A model generated the notes under the pieces. That model saw only the letters and a list, made by a program, of their open reading frames with translations, had not been told where the DNA came from and did no database searches. 56,577 bases of DNA from Candidatus Contendibacter odensensis. Its GTDB lineage: Bacteria; Pseudomonadota; Gammaproteobacteria; Competibacterales; Competibacteraceae. This document shows, in pieces, positions 26,175 to 35,635 of the stretch. Each line of letters opens with the position of its first letter. The first letter of the stretch is position 1. The position numbers and the translations under genes were made by a program. The DNA is taken from the NCBI GenBank assembly GCA_002747185.1, contig PDTV01000010.1:1-56577 (forward strand), given 5' to 3'.

Positions 26175-26644
26175 TATCAGCGTCCGGGGCCACGCGGCCT
26201 GCGGCGTATTGATTGATTGGGATCGGAGCGAGTCCGCCACCCGGGAGTCTCGCGCAACGGCGCGTGGTATGCCCCTGGGCAGTTAGGGATCAGCCGTAAA
26301 AAAACACCCGGATATCGTGGGCGCGATCCTGGAAAACGGCTGGCTTATAAGCATTGGCACGACCGGGCACAGCAGCGGGGAAAAGCATTTGTTTATGTGG
26401 ATGAAAGCGGATTTGAACCCACCGCCGGTCGCCGCTACCCGTACGCCCCCAAGGGAGCACGGATCGGTGCACACCTGGCATGTCCACTGCTTCTTGACGG
26501 TACCTGCAACACCACCGTGTTCAATACCTGGCTCGAACAGCTGAACAGGATTTCGCCACCCTCAAAAAACGGTGTGAATATCAACCTGACCAACCCCTGG
26601 ATGACCTGATTAAATACTATCGATAACTCCAGGATAAGCTATAA
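26175..26644 (+). mobile_element. 5'-truncated IS630-type element, copy 2
   Basis: The 470-bp segment is nearly identical to copy 1 from the TATCAGCGTCC point (24856) onward and ends with the same terminal repeat (GGATAAGCTATA at 26644). It lacks the left end and the helix-turn-helix coding part, and also lacks a ~60-bp stretch kept in copy 1 near 25130-25195. It shares with copy 1 the stop after GLRRID and the loss between WLEQ and FATLKK, so both come from one already decayed parent. It ends 50 bp before tag. Confidence 0.8.
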
Positions 26645-26694
26645 AAGCGAAGTTTGGCACTACATCACCACCTCAACTACAAGGCTTATCACCC

Positions 26695-27330
26695 ATGCCG
26701 ATTCGCCGTTGCCCCTGGTGCGGTACTGATTCTCTCTATAGGGATTACCATGATCATGAATGGGGCGTACCGGTTCATGATAATCGCCGCCTGTTTGAAA
26801 TGTTGATTCTGGAAGGTACACAAGCAGGATTGAGCTGGTTGACCATTTTGCGCAAGCGCAACCATTATCGACATGCGTTCGATAGTTTTGATCCAGAACG
26901 TATTGCCCGTTATGAACAGCCGCAGATTGATCGATTACTGGCTGATACCGGTATTGTACGTAACCGCCGTAAAATTGAAGCAGCGATAAAAAATGCCCAA
27001 GGGTATTTGCAGCTTCAGGAACAGCAGGGTGCGTTCAATACGTTCCTGTGGCAATTTGTCGATTTTTCCCCCAAGCAAAACCAATGGCAATCAGTTACCG
27101 AAGTGCCGTCTCATACCCCTGAATCGGAGAACATGAGCCGCGCCTTGCGCCACTATGGTTTCAGTTTTGTCGGTCCGACCATTTGCTATGCTTTCATGCA
27201 AGCTGTCGGCATGGTCAACGATCATGTAATAGATTGCTTTCGCCATTCGGCATTATCCAGCCCGACAAGCCCACAAACAGCGATAGATACTATGGTGGGT
27301 ACCGGTACCGTCCCAGAAATTCACGAATAG
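26695..27330 (+). CDS. tag: DNA-3-methyladenine glycosylase I
   Basis: Tag excises 3-methyladenine from alkylated DNA, opening base-excision repair. The 211-residue protein matches E. coli Tag: zinc ligands C6 and H19 near the N-terminus (RCPWCG, YHDHEWG), E40 in EGTQAGLSW, and the C-terminal zinc pair in VNDHVIDC. AAGG precedes the ATG. The upstream IS copy ends only 50 bp before the start, so the native promoter may have been replaced. The last 41 bp overlap the 3' end of the convergent hydrolase gene. Confidence 0.95.
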   Translation: MPIRRCPWCGTDSLYRDYHDHEWGVPVHDNRRLFEMLILEGTQAGLSWLTILRKRNHYRHAFDSFDPERIARYEQPQIDRLLADTGIVRNRRKIEAAIKNAQGYLQLQEQQGAFNTFLWQFVDFSPKQNQWQSVTEVPSHTPESENMSRALRHYGFSFVGPTICYAFMQAVGMVNDHVIDCFRHSALSSPTSPQTAIDTMVGTGTVPEIHE

Positions 27331-28132
27331 CCTCCCAAAAATCGTGGCGTACATGCAGATCATTGTGTCCCACACCGGTAAGCATCACCCACTCCTTAGG
27401 CCCTCCCCAGGCATCAAAGAGTTTTTGTGAACGCTCGGTGGTCACCACCTTGTCATCGGCTGCAATAATCATCCGTACGGGTGTGGTAATACCCGGAGCC
27501 CGTGCCGCTGAATTGAACAGATCACCCAACACCGCCCGCACCGGCAAAAATGGATAAAAATCACATGCTACCTCGGTAATACTGTCAAAAGGCGTAATCA
27601 GTAACACACCCTGTACCGAACGCTGACTGGCCAGATACGTGGCGACACCGCTACCGAGACTGCGTCCCAATATAATCACGCGGGCAGCATCTATACCGGA
27701 CTGGGTGGTAAAGTGATCGTAAAGCTTGAGTGCATCCTGAAACAGTGCTTCCTGGCTCGGTGTGCCGGTACTCAAACCGTAACCACGATAATTCACCAAC
27801 AACAGATCCCAACCGGTGAATACCTCGGCAAAATCGATCATCCATGAGACTTCATCAGCATTGCCGCCAAAATAGATCACCAGTGGACGTGGGCGCTGCC
27901 CGATACCGGGCACTCGCCAGCCATGCAATCGAAAACCATCTGCCGTGATGAGTGATACCTCTTTAATCTGCGGGTGACGTACCAGAATGGCTGCGCCCGC
28001 TGCTGGCGTCAGTGGCTGAGGGTAATACACCATCTTTTCAGCCGTGCCGGAAAATATCATCACTCCTGCCCCAACCATGACAAAAACAGCTAACAACACG
28101 GCAAGGCGATAGCGTAGACGAACGTTATCCAC
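27290..28132 (-). CDS. alpha/beta hydrolase (BEM46/YfhR-like)
   Basis: The 280-residue protein has an N-terminal membrane anchor (about 9-27), a YFGGN oxyanion-hole segment, nucleophile Ser in GRSLGSG, Asp in AADDKVV, and His in GVGHND. This is a complete Ser-Asp-His triad. The family is serine hydrolases of unknown natural substrate facing the membrane. It starts 2 bp after the stop of the thioesterase gene, so the two are almost certainly cotranscribed, probably with icmF. It overlaps tag by 41 bp at its 3' end. Confidence 0.88.
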   Translation of the reverse strand: MDNVRLRYRLAVLLAVFVMVGAGVMIFSGTAEKMVYYPQPLTPAAGAAILVRHPQIKEVSLITADGFRLHGWRVPGIGQRPRPLVIYFGGNADEVSWMIDFAEVFTGWDLLLVNYRGYGLSTGTPSQEALFQDALKLYDHFTTQSGIDAARVIILGRSLGSGVATYLASQRSVQGVLLITPFDSITEVACDFYPFLPVRAVLGDLFNSAARAPGITTPVRMIIAADDKVVTTERSQKLFDAWGGPKEWVMLTGVGHNDLHVRHDFWEAIREFLGRYRYPP

Positions 28133-28134
28133 AC

Positions 28135-28533
28135 TTACTGAGCGGTTGTCTTCTGCATCAATTTGGCATTGAAGCGGGTGGCTTCAATAACGAACCGCTG
28201 ATGAGCGCCACGACAAATAGGCTCCACCTCATCATCAGCCTCCATAGCAAAAGTCAGCTTGCGGTCGGTTACGGTCATCCCCGACGGTGCGGACGCCGTG
28301 TGACCAAGATCAACGTGCGTACCCACGGATTGCTCATTTGGCCAGCCCAAATGCGGCTTAAGGGCCTGAATACAGGTCCACTCGATCAATTCCACCATAA
28401 AACCAGTGGCAAAGACTTCAGGCATGGTCTGAAACTCAGGAGACTCCGGATACAGATAAGGCACGACCTTATCAGGTGAGACAACAAACTGAAACTCGGT
28501 ATACAAACCCGGTTGCACCGTCGTCTCGCGCAT
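28135..28533 (-). CDS. FlK-like acyl-CoA thioesterase (hotdog fold)
   Basis: The 132-residue protein resembles the fluoroacetyl-CoA thioesterase FlK and related hotdog proteins: VFATGFMVELIEW (Thr/Glu), followed by SVGTHVDLGHTASAPSGM (His). These hold the Thr-Glu-His catalytic set of that family. It should hydrolyse a short acyl-CoA; fluoroacetyl-CoA itself is not implied. The ATG at 28533 has a GAGAGG site; a TTG at 28542 is in frame. It lies 60 bp downstream of icmF on the same strand and 2 bp before the hydrolase, suggesting a job in removing a short or branched acyl-CoA linked to the mutase. Confidence 0.82.
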   Translation of the reverse strand: MRETTVQPGLYTEFQFVVSPDKVVPYLYPESPEFQTMPEVFATGFMVELIEWTCIQALKPHLGWPNEQSVGTHVDLGHTASAPSGMTVTDRKLTFAMEADDEVEPICRGAHQRFVIEATRFNAKLMQKTTAQ

Positions 28534-28593
28534 GATTATCAATCCTCTCTGGAGGGCGCGCTTCCACCCTGGTTCGGTGGAAGTGTTGCCAGA

Positions 28594-31500
28594 TCACATG
28601 TTTCGGCGATATTTCCCGCCCACTTCAAAAAGTGCACCGGTAATCTGCCCCATTGAGCAGTAGCGCACAGCTTTTACCAGTACAGCGAACAGGTTCTTGC
28701 CTTCAATAGCCGCCTGCTTTAATCGCTCCAGCATGGCTTCACTGCGATCACTATTCCGCTCCCGGAATGCCTGCAAACGTTGTAACTGGCTTTGTTTTTC
28801 GTCCTCGGTAGAACGTGCCAGCTCGACCGTGACCTGTTCGTATGACGCATTGGGGTTCCGGAACGTGTTAACACCAATAATAGGCAAGTCGCCGCTATGT
28901 TTGAGTGTTTCGTAGTGCAACGATTCTTCCTGAATCTTGCCACGCTGATAGCCGGTTTCCATCGCGCCTAGCACACCACCGCGTTCACTGATACGCTCAA
29001 ATTCCTGTAATACCGCTTCTTCTACCAGATCGGTCAGTTCCTCAAGGATAAATGAACCCTGGTTGGGATTTTCATTCTTTGCCAAACCCCACTCATGATT
29101 AACGATTAATTGGATGGCAAGCGCCCGCCGTACCGACTCTTCAGTGGGTGTGGTAATTGCCTCGTCGTAGGCATTGGTATGCAGGGAATTGCAGTTATCG
29201 TAAATAGCAATCAATGCTTGCAAGGTGGTACGGATATCATTGAAACCCATTTCCTGGGCATGTAGCGAGCGCCCTGAGGTCTGAACATGATATTTCAGTT
29301 TCTGGCTGCGCTCGTTGGCACCATACTTGTAACGCATGGCAATGGCCCAAATGCGCCGTGCAACTCGACCCATGACGCAGTATTCCGGATCCATGCCGTT
29401 GCTGAAAAAGAACGATAAATTGGGTGCGAAATCGTCTATGTGCATACCACGCGCCAAATACGTTTCGACATACGTGAAACCATTGGCAAGCGTAAATGCC
29501 AATTGCGAAATCGGGTTGGCTCCTGCTTCGGCGATATGATAGCCGGAAATGGATACAGAGTAGAAATTACGCACCTGATGATGAACAAAATATTCCTGAA
29601 TATCGGCCATCATTTTCAATGCAAATTCAGTCGAGAAAATACAGGTGTTTTGACCCTGATCTTCTTTCAGAATATCTGCCTGTACCGTCCCGCGAACATT
29701 AGCCAGGACCCATGCCTTGATCTTTTCAATCTCATCATCCGTTGGCTGACGATGATTGTCACGCTCAAATTTTTCAATCTGCTGATCGAAAGCGGTGTTA
29801 AAAAACATCGCCAGAATCACGGGTGCCGGCCCATTAATCGTCATGGAAACCGAGGTGGTCGGGGCACACAGATCAAAACCGGAATACAGCACCTTTAGAT
29901 CATCCAGCGTGGCAATTGATACGCCAGAATTACCAATCTTGCCGTAAATATCCGGTCGCTTGTCGGGATCACAACCGTACAGTGTCACTGAATCAAAAGC
30001 GGTGGATAATCGTGTGGCTTGAGCGTGTTCGGACAGTTTTTTGAAACGGCGATTGGTGCGGAAAGGATCGCCCTCACCCGCGAACATACGGGTCGGATCC
30101 TCGTTTTCACGCTTGAAGGCAAAAACACCCGCTGTGTAGGGAAAACTGCCCGGCAGGTTTTCACGCCTCATCCAGCGTAACAACTCGCCATGCTCGTCAA
30201 AATGGGGCAATGCCACTTTGGAAATGCGCATACCTGACAGTGAGCAGTGGGTCAGTTGGGTACGGATTTCCTTATCGCGTACTTTAACCACATATTCCTT
30301 ACCGCTATAGCTTTCCTTGACCTGCGGCCACATATCGACCAATTTGTAGGCGTGCGGGTCAATATCCAGCTCAACCTGCTCTAGCAACGGCTCCAGGTCA
30401 GTCGTTGGTTTGCCTGCTGTTTCCAGCATTTTACTCACTGATTGCAACTGTTGGCGCTGGCGAATCAATTTGACCTGTTTATTTGTCTCTTGATGGTAGC
30501 CACGCACGGTTTCAGCGATTTCTGCCAAATAACGGGCGCGTGCTGCCGGTACAATCACAGCCTGACTGGTCGCTGACTTACCTTCCACCAGCGGCAAACG
30601 TCCAGAGGGCAAATCCATACCCTCTGTGCGCATTCTTGCTACCAATCCCTGATAAAGCGCGGTCACACCATCATCATTAAAATGCGCTGCAATCGTGCCA
30701 TATACCGGCATATTTTCTGGTGACTCACTAAACATCTGCTTATTGCGCTGCACCTGTTTGCAAACATCACGCAATGCGTCTTTGGCACCCTTACGATCAA
30801 ACTTGTTAATCGCCACGATATCAGCAAAATCCAGCATGTCGATTTTCTCAAGCTGCGAGGCCGCACCGAACTCAGGTGTCATCACGTACAGGGAATGATC
30901 GACCAATGGCACAATCGCTGCATCGCCCTGACCAATGCCAGAGGTTTCAACAATCAGCAGGTCAAAACCCGCCAGTTTGCAGGCAGCAAGAATATCGCCC
31001 AAGGTTTCTGGCACCTCGCTGCCAGTAGCGCGAGTGGCCAGGGAACGCATATACAGATTCGGGCCGGTCATGGCATTCATTCGGATACGATCACCCAACA
31101 ACGCACCGCCAGTCTTGCGCCGTGATGGATCGACCGCAATAATGGCAATCCTCATCCGGTCATTCTGATCCAGCCGGAAACGCCGTACCAGTTCATCGGT
31201 CAGCGACGACTTGCCAGAGCCACCGGTACCGGTAATACCCAGGATCGGTACAGTACATGTTTTGGCTCCATCGAGGATTTGCTGACGCAGTGCTGGTGGG
31301 GCAACGTTATTTTCCAGCACAGTAATTAATCGGGACAGCGCCCGAAAATCACCTGCCTTGATGGCATCAAGCGTCTCGGGGGCGTACTGACCGGGATCGG
31401 CACGACACACGGTCAGGATATGCTCGATCATACCCTGCAAACCCATTGACTGGCCGTCTTCTGGTGAGAAAATACGGGTTACACCGTATTCATGCAATTC

Positions 31501-31881
31501 CTGGATTTCTTCCGGTACAATCACGCCACCGCCACCACCAAACACCTTTATATTGGCACCGCCGCGTTCCCGCAACAGATCAATCATGTATTTAAAAAAC
31601 TCAACATGACCACCTTGATAGGAACTGACCGCAATGCCTTGTACATCTTCCTGCAAGGCGGCGGTTACAATTTCTTCTACCGAGCGATTGTGACCAAGGT
31701 GTATAACTTCCGCACCACCTGCCTGAATAATACGACGCATAATATTGATTGCTGCATCGTGGCCATCAAATAAACTGGTCGCTGTCACAAAACGAACTTT
31801 GTGATGTGATCGCGCTGAGTCGGCATCGGAGGAAGGTATATCAGAGTAAGGTGTATTATGAGAGCTAAGAACCGCAGACAT
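28594..31881 (-). CDS. icmF: fused isobutyryl-CoA mutase IcmF
   Basis: This coenzyme B12-dependent acyl-CoA mutase is fused to its own G-protein chaperone; it interconverts isobutyryl-CoA and n-butyryl-CoA, with some members using isovaleryl/pivalyl-CoA. Of its 1095 residues, the N-terminal cobalamin-binding domain carries the DGH motif (D39-H41). A MeaB-like GTPase with P-loop GTGGSGKS (218-225) comes next, and the large TIM-barrel mutase domain fills the C-terminal half. This is the normal IcmF architecture and length. AGGAG precedes the start; a TTG at 31887 is also in frame. The thioesterase and hydrolase follow on the same strand. Confidence 0.95.
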   Translation of the reverse strand: MSAVLSSHNTPYSDIPSSDADSARSHHKVRFVTATSLFDGHDAAINIMRRIIQAGGAEVIHLGHNRSVEEIVTAALQEDVQGIAVSSYQGGHVEFFKYMIDLLRERGGANIKVFGGGGGVIVPEEIQELHEYGVTRIFSPEDGQSMGLQGMIEHILTVCRADPGQYAPETLDAIKAGDFRALSRLITVLENNVAPPALRQQILDGAKTCTVPILGITGTGGSGKSSLTDELVRRFRLDQNDRMRIAIIAVDPSRRKTGGALLGDRIRMNAMTGPNLYMRSLATRATGSEVPETLGDILAACKLAGFDLLIVETSGIGQGDAAIVPLVDHSLYVMTPEFGAASQLEKIDMLDFADIVAINKFDRKGAKDALRDVCKQVQRNKQMFSESPENMPVYGTIAAHFNDDGVTALYQGLVARMRTEGMDLPSGRLPLVEGKSATSQAVIVPAARARYLAEIAETVRGYHQETNKQVKLIRQRQQLQSVSKMLETAGKPTTDLEPLLEQVELDIDPHAYKLVDMWPQVKESYSGKEYVVKVRDKEIRTQLTHCSLSGMRISKVALPHFDEHGELLRWMRRENLPGSFPYTAGVFAFKRENEDPTRMFAGEGDPFRTNRRFKKLSEHAQATRLSTAFDSVTLYGCDPDKRPDIYGKIGNSGVSIATLDDLKVLYSGFDLCAPTTSVSMTINGPAPVILAMFFNTAFDQQIEKFERDNHRQPTDDEIEKIKAWVLANVRGTVQADILKEDQGQNTCIFSTEFALKMMADIQEYFVHHQVRNFYSVSISGYHIAEAGANPISQLAFTLANGFTYVETYLARGMHIDDFAPNLSFFFSNGMDPEYCVMGRVARRIWAIAMRYKYGANERSQKLKYHVQTSGRSLHAQEMGFNDIRTTLQALIAIYDNCNSLHTNAYDEAITTPTEESVRRALAIQLIVNHEWGLAKNENPNQGSFILEELTDLVEEAVLQEFERISERGGVLGAMETGYQRGKIQEESLHYETLKHSGDLPIIGVNTFRNPNASYEQVTVELARSTEDEKQSQLQRLQAFRERNSDRSEAMLERLKQAAIEGKNLFAVLVKAVRYCSMGQITGALFEVGGKYRRNM

Positions 31882-31887
31882 GATCAA

Positions 31888-32051
31888 GTTTGCTCCTGAG
31901 TACTATTAGACATTGTGCATTCACGCTATAGCATGCGTCATACTCTTTAGTACCATGATAGAGCATAACCACACTGCCTCGAATCTATTTGGACATGCGT
32001 TCATCGACGTCACGAAAACGCCAACCTGTATAAATTTTAGAAGAGAATGCC
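31888..32051. other. divergent intergenic region, icmF / DUF4124 gene
   Basis: These 164 bp should carry promoters in both directions. No confident boxes or riboswitch were found; in particular I see no cobalamin riboswitch in front of icmF. Confidence 0.35.
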
Positions 32052-32489
32052 ATGAAACTACTGCTTACTTTCCTTATGGCTCTTGTCGCAATGCCCGCTT
32101 TGGGTGCTGTTTATCGATGCCCACAAGCAGATGGGATGACACGTTACCAGCAAAAACCCTGTGTTGATGGTAAGGAAATCAGTATCAAAAAGGGTCCTGA
32201 GCGGACAGAACCGCCTCCATCACCATCCCGGCCAAAACCGCTGCAACAGCAAGACAAGGCCACTGATGATGTACCGACCGATATTCCCGACCTTAATCTA
32301 TCAAGGCGATGGGATCGGCTACCCTTTCAGCCAAAAAAATGCACTTCACTGGAAACAGCCATTCCACAGTCAACGTTGGCAGACACGCGTGGATACGCAG
32401 CCCCACACCTCATCCGGTTCCAGTATGTCGTCAGCTTGCGCCGGATGGAGCTTCTGAGCCAAAGGCACCAGGGCAGACGCTTCTTTTGA
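32052..32489 (+). CDS. secreted DUF4124-type protein
   Basis: The 145-residue protein has a clear signal peptide (MKLLLTFLMALVAMPALGA), then a short VYRCPQADG...YQQKPC segment typical of DUF4124, with two cysteines likely to form a disulfide. The middle is Pro/Lys/Gln-rich. The last ~50 residues do not look like a domain, and the gene ends next to an IS1-like scrap on the other strand, so the natural C-terminus may have been altered. The function of DUF4124 is unknown; a periplasmic location is predicted. Confidence 0.7.
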   Translation: MKLLLTFLMALVAMPALGAVYRCPQADGMTRYQQKPCVDGKEISIKKGPERTEPPPSPSRPKPLQQQDKATDDVPTDIPDLNLSRRWDRLPFQPKKCTSLETAIPQSTLADTRGYAAPHLIRFQYVVSLRRMELLSQRHQGRRFF

Positions 32490-32490
32490 G

Positions 32491-32721
32491 TTAGCGACTG
32501 ACCGTGTTACGCGCCCCACCGAATGGGTGTGTCAGACCGCGCAGGCTGCTCCGTTCCTGATAGGCACGCAGAATCGTCTCGCGCTGCTCCACCGTGTAGC
32601 GACTGGAACACACCCCGGCACGGTGGCGACGACCGCAGGCACAACGATGTCTATCGCAATTCCGACAACAGGAGAGGACATAAGCGAGCCTCTCCTTGAA
32701 TTGCTGATAAATAAAAAGCAT
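32491..32721 (-). pseudogene. IS1-like transposase N-terminal remnant
   Basis: A 76-codon frame keeps the zinc-finger and helix-turn-helix pieces typical of IS1-family InsA-like proteins: CRNCDRHRCACGRRHR followed by RETILRAYQERSSLRG and ARNTVSR, after which it stops. The catalytic part is absent and the start seems frameshifted relative to the ATG at about 32682. No intact terminal repeats were identified. It fills the gap between the DUF4124 gene and rraA. Confidence 0.6.
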
Positions 32722-32736
32722 TGTTGCTGCCGCCAG

Positions 32737-33216
32737 TTATATCAGCGGTTCCTCAGAGACAATCAGACCATCTTCATCAGCGTAAAGCATATCGCCTGAC
32801 CGGAAAGTGACATCTGCAAAATGTACTGGAAGATCGCGCTCACCAACACCTCGCTTGACACTTTTCAGCGGATGAACACCCAGCGCCTTAACACCAATAC
32901 CGATATCGGCAATCGCGGCAGAATCACGAATACAACCGTTAACGACTACACCGGCCCAATCGTTCTCTTCTGCCAATTCTGCCAACTGGTCGCCCAACAA
33001 AGCACATCGCATTGAACCACCACCGTCCACAACCAGCACACGCCCCTCACCAGGTTCTTCCAGCATGGCACGAACCAGTGAGTTATCCTCAAACACTTTC
33101 AAGGTGACTATTGCACCAGAAAACATCACCTCGCCACCATAATCACCAAAAATCGGTTCGGCGACTTGTAGGCGATCAGAAAACTCGTCGCAAAGATCAG
33201 TTGTCTTGAATTCCAT
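32737..33216 (-). CDS. rraA: RraA-type RNase E regulator / HMG aldolase family
   Basis: The 159-residue protein matches RraA, which binds RNase E and modulates mRNA decay in E. coli. Landmarks are TTDLCDEF at the N-terminus, [20 protein letters not shown], and [10 protein letters not shown]. The latter two also form the active site in the homologous 4-hydroxy-4-methyl-2-oxoglutarate aldolases, so some aldolase activity cannot be excluded. The length fits RraA (161 in E. coli). It is divergent from the HGPRT gene. Confidence 0.9.
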   Translation of the reverse strand: MEFKTTDLCDEFSDRLQVAEPIFGDYGGEVMFSGAIVTLKVFEDNSLVRAMLEEPGEGRVLVVDGGGSMRCALLGDQLAELAEENDWAGVVVNGCIRDSAAIADIGIGVKALGVHPLKSVKRGVGERDLPVHFADVTFRSGDMLYADEDGLIVSEEPLI

Positions 33217-33564
33217 GGAAATGCCCCCCTCACAGGTCAGTAGGAATCATAGCTGCAAAGCAGTCTAGCATAGTTGCCTGATGACTTATCATCTGACAAT
33301 CATCAGTCTGGCCCAGCGGATTCCACCGTATTAAAGCCCGCTTATCAATGAATACACCCAATATGTAACAGCGATTGACCGTTTCGGGTCCTGGCTCACT
33401 TGAAACCCGCATAACTGCCCATTGAGCAACAGGGCATTTTCACCTGCTCATTACAGTATAGCCCCGATAAATTGATAGAATTTTTGCCCGGATTAAACAG
33501 CGTTTCATCGTTAAATGCTATAAAAAATGCGACCTGTATTACAAAACATAAAGAGGGCCTACTC
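33217..33564. other. 348-bp intergenic region, nothing recognised
   Basis: This stretch lies between divergent rraA and the HGPRT-like gene and must hold both promoters. A 60-codon minus-strand frame (33230-33412) has no family resemblance and no ribosome binding site, so it is not called. No repeat copy, RNA gene or IS end was recognised. Confidence 0.4.
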
Positions 33565-34119
33565 ATGCCGGCAATCACACCTCAACACGCATTAAAGGTT
33601 TTACATGAGGCCGAGCTCCTGTGTACACAGGAGCAGATTGGAACTGCCCTGGATCAGCTCGCTGCGGCCATCACTATGCAACTGGGTGATCTCGATCCAT
33701 TAGTGCTGATTGTGATGAATGGCGCATTTATTCCAGCGGCACAATTGCTCGCTCGATTAAATTTTCCATTGCAAGTCGGTTATCTGCACGCAACCCGATA
33801 TCGTAGCGACACTCAGGGCAAACAGGTTGACTGGATTGCTCCACCACATCCAGCGGCCACAGATCGTACTGTGCTGGTTATCGATGATATTTTTGATGAA
33901 GGTGACACACTTAAAGCGATTCTGGAGGCCTTGCAACAACAAGGTGCCACAGCCGTTTACAGTGCTGTACTGGTTGATAAGCGTCACGACCGCAAAGTTG
34001 CCGGGCTAAATGTTGATTTTATCGGTTTGGAAACACCGGATCGCTACCTTTTCGGCTGTGGTATGGATTATAAGGAGTATTGGAGACAACTACCGGCGAT
34101 CTACGCTGTGCGAGATTAA
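33565..34119 (+). CDS. hypoxanthine-guanine phosphoribosyltransferase
   Basis: This purine-salvage enzyme transfers phosphoribose from PRPP to hypoxanthine or guanine. The 184-residue protein has the PRPP-binding motif VLVIDDIFDEGDTL and the type I fold (IVMNGAFIPAAQLL; LVDKRHDRK). It begins at the ATG at 33565 after AAGAGGG; the frame extends upstream to 33472 without support. It is followed 63 bp later by the thioinosine phosphorylase, a functional pair because that enzyme releases hypoxanthine. Confidence 0.92.
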   Translation: MPAITPQHALKVLHEAELLCTQEQIGTALDQLAAAITMQLGDLDPLVLIVMNGAFIPAAQLLARLNFPLQVGYLHATRYRSDTQGKQVDWIAPPHPAATDRTVLVIDDIFDEGDTLKAILEALQQQGATAVYSAVLVDKRHDRKVAGLNVDFIGLETPDRYLFGCGMDYKEYWRQLPAIYAVRD

Positions 34120-34182
34120 CAATCCGACTCCACCGCTTTTCAGGTAAGCCGCTTTCCTTGGTTATCAAAAAGAGTATCTGCC

Positions 34183-34941
34183 ATGACTTCGCCAACGATT
34201 GCCATTATTGGAGGCACTGGCCTCACAACACTGGATACACTGCAAGTTACCCATCAGCAGCCAATATCTACCCCCTATGGTGAACCCTCCGCACCTTTCA
34301 CTTATGGTCAAATAGGCACACAACGGGTCGTATTTTTAGCACGGCATGGCCATAAGCACACTTACCCTCCGCATAAAATCAATTATCGCGCTAACCTTTG
34401 GGCGCTACACCGGATCGGGGTGAAACAGGTGATTGCGATAGCTGCGGTAGGCGGTATCCGTGCGGACATGGCTCCTGGCGTATTGGCTTTCCCCGACCAG
34501 CTGATTGATTATACCTGGGGACGACACAGCACATTCTTCGAGGATGATTTAACGGCTGTCACCCATATCGATTTCACCGAACCCTATAATCATGAATTGC
34601 GCGATCGGTTGATCAAGACAGCCGATACGCTGGAATTGGATACCCGTACATCCTGCACTTATGCCGTAACGCAAGGGCCGCGTCTGGAAACAGCGGCAGA
34701 AATACGGCGATTGGAGCGGGATGGCGGCGATATTGTCGGTATGACCGGAATGCCGGAAGCAGCGCTAGCCAGAGAGCTGGATTTACAGTATGCCACTTGT
34801 GCGGTCATCGCTAACTGGGCAGCCGGCAAGACCGCCGGTGAAATTACCATGGAAGACATTGAACGAAACTTGCAGGCAGGAATGGCGCGTGTCAAGCAGC
34901 TATTGACAACGTTTATCGCAGTCGATGGCAGAATCGACTAA
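34183..34941 (+). CDS. S-methyl-5'-thioinosine phosphorylase (MTAP/MTIP family)
   Basis: This enzyme cleaves methylthioinosine (or methylthioadenosine) with phosphate, releasing the purine base for salvage. The 252-residue protein shows IIGGTGL at the N-terminus, phosphate/ribose segments ARHGHKHTYPPHKINYRAN, and the C-terminal TQGPRLET...DIVGMTGMPEA signature. The close spacing to an HGPRT gene favours the hypoxanthine-producing MTIP role known in Pseudomonas. The inverted hairpin repeat begins 6 bp after the stop and probably ends the transcript. Confidence 0.9.
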   Translation: MTSPTIAIIGGTGLTTLDTLQVTHQQPISTPYGEPSAPFTYGQIGTQRVVFLARHGHKHTYPPHKINYRANLWALHRIGVKQVIAIAAVGGIRADMAPGVLAFPDQLIDYTWGRHSTFFEDDLTAVTHIDFTEPYNHELRDRLIKTADTLELDTRTSCTYAVTQGPRLETAAEIRRLERDGGDIVGMTGMPEAALARELDLQYATCAVIANWAAGKTAGEITMEDIERNLQAGMARVKQLLTTFIAVDGRID

Positions 34942-34946
34942 GCGAT

Positions 34947-35055
34947 GGATATAGCGGAACCAATTAAGTTTGATGAATTGGTTCCGCTATATCCATCTGT
35001 TTTAACGCGCAAATTATCACTATAGCTTGTTCCAGTTTATAGTGTTTGCGCTATA
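34947..35055 (-). repeat. paired-hairpin intergenic repeat, copy C (inverted)
   Basis: This 109-bp copy lies in opposite orientation to copies A and B. Its strong hairpin has 19-bp perfect arms (34947-34965 and 34975-34993). Relative to copy A one pair differs on both arms (C-G in A, A-T here), which is a compensatory change. The other hairpin pairs GCGCAAA with TTTGCGC and CACTATA with TATAGTG. It fills the whole space between the convergent MTIP and tsaC genes, up to the first base of the tsaC stop, and may act as a bidirectional terminator. Confidence 0.85.
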
Positions 35056-35628
35056 TTAGGCACAACGTTTGACATCACCTGATCGTAAATCACGGATTTC
35101 CGTGGGTCGGCTGGCGCCACCGGTCACACCCGGGACTATATAGTCAATGAATTGACCCAGATGTCGGCGAACAGCCAAGGCATTGCGTGCTGGTGGATGG
35201 CCACTGCGGTTGGCACTGGTCGATATCAGCGGATAACCACATGCCTTGCACAACGCAACCACCGGCGGGTGTGCAGTAACACGAACAGCCAGGGTATCGT
35301 ATTGACCACGCAGCCAAAGTGGTGTCGTTTTCCTTGCAGGAATCAGCCATGTGCAGGGGCCTGGCCATGTGGCTTCAAGCCGAGTGAGATCGGCTGGGGT
35401 TAAAGGCTGCAAAAAGGGCGCAAGCTGGGCAAAATCAGCAGCAATCAGAATCAACCCCTTGCGGATTGATCGTTGTTTCAGTGCCAACAACCGCTTAACC
35501 GCATTTTCGTTATAAGGGTCGCAGCCGAGACCGTAGACCGCTTCAGTGGGGTAGGCAATCAATCCACCCGCTGTTACACTCCGGGCGGCGGCACGAAGGT
35601 GCCAACCATCGGTAAACCTGTGCAGCAT
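35056..35628 (-). CDS. tsaC: threonylcarbamoyl-AMP synthase TsaC
   Basis: TsaC makes threonylcarbamoyl-AMP, used to form t6A37 in ANN-decoding tRNAs. The 190-residue length fits the short TsaC/YrdC type (no Sua5 domain). Motifs are GGLIAYPTEAVYGLGCDP, LKQRSIRKGLI and the nucleotide loop STSANRSGHPPA. The start is at 35628, 7 bp after the topA stop, with no clear ribosome binding site, so translation is likely coupled to topA; the frame extends upstream inside topA without support. Confidence 0.94.
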   Translation of the reverse strand: MLHRFTDGWHLRAAARSVTAGGLIAYPTEAVYGLGCDPYNENAVKRLLALKQRSIRKGLILIAADFAQLAPFLQPLTPADLTRLEATWPGPCTWLIPARKTTPLWLRGQYDTLAVRVTAHPPVVALCKACGYPLISTSANRSGHPPARNALAVRRHLGQFIDYIVPGVTGGASRPTEIRDLRSGDVKRCA

Positions 35629-35635
35629 GCGTTTG

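Noticed and set aside
31888..32051. Cobalamin riboswitch before icmF
   Set aside because: No B12-box-like sequence or long leader was found; icmF starts shortly after the divergent region.
33230..33412. 60-codon minus-strand frame upstream of rraA
   Set aside because: No ribosome binding site, no recognisable domain, and it lies in a promoter region.
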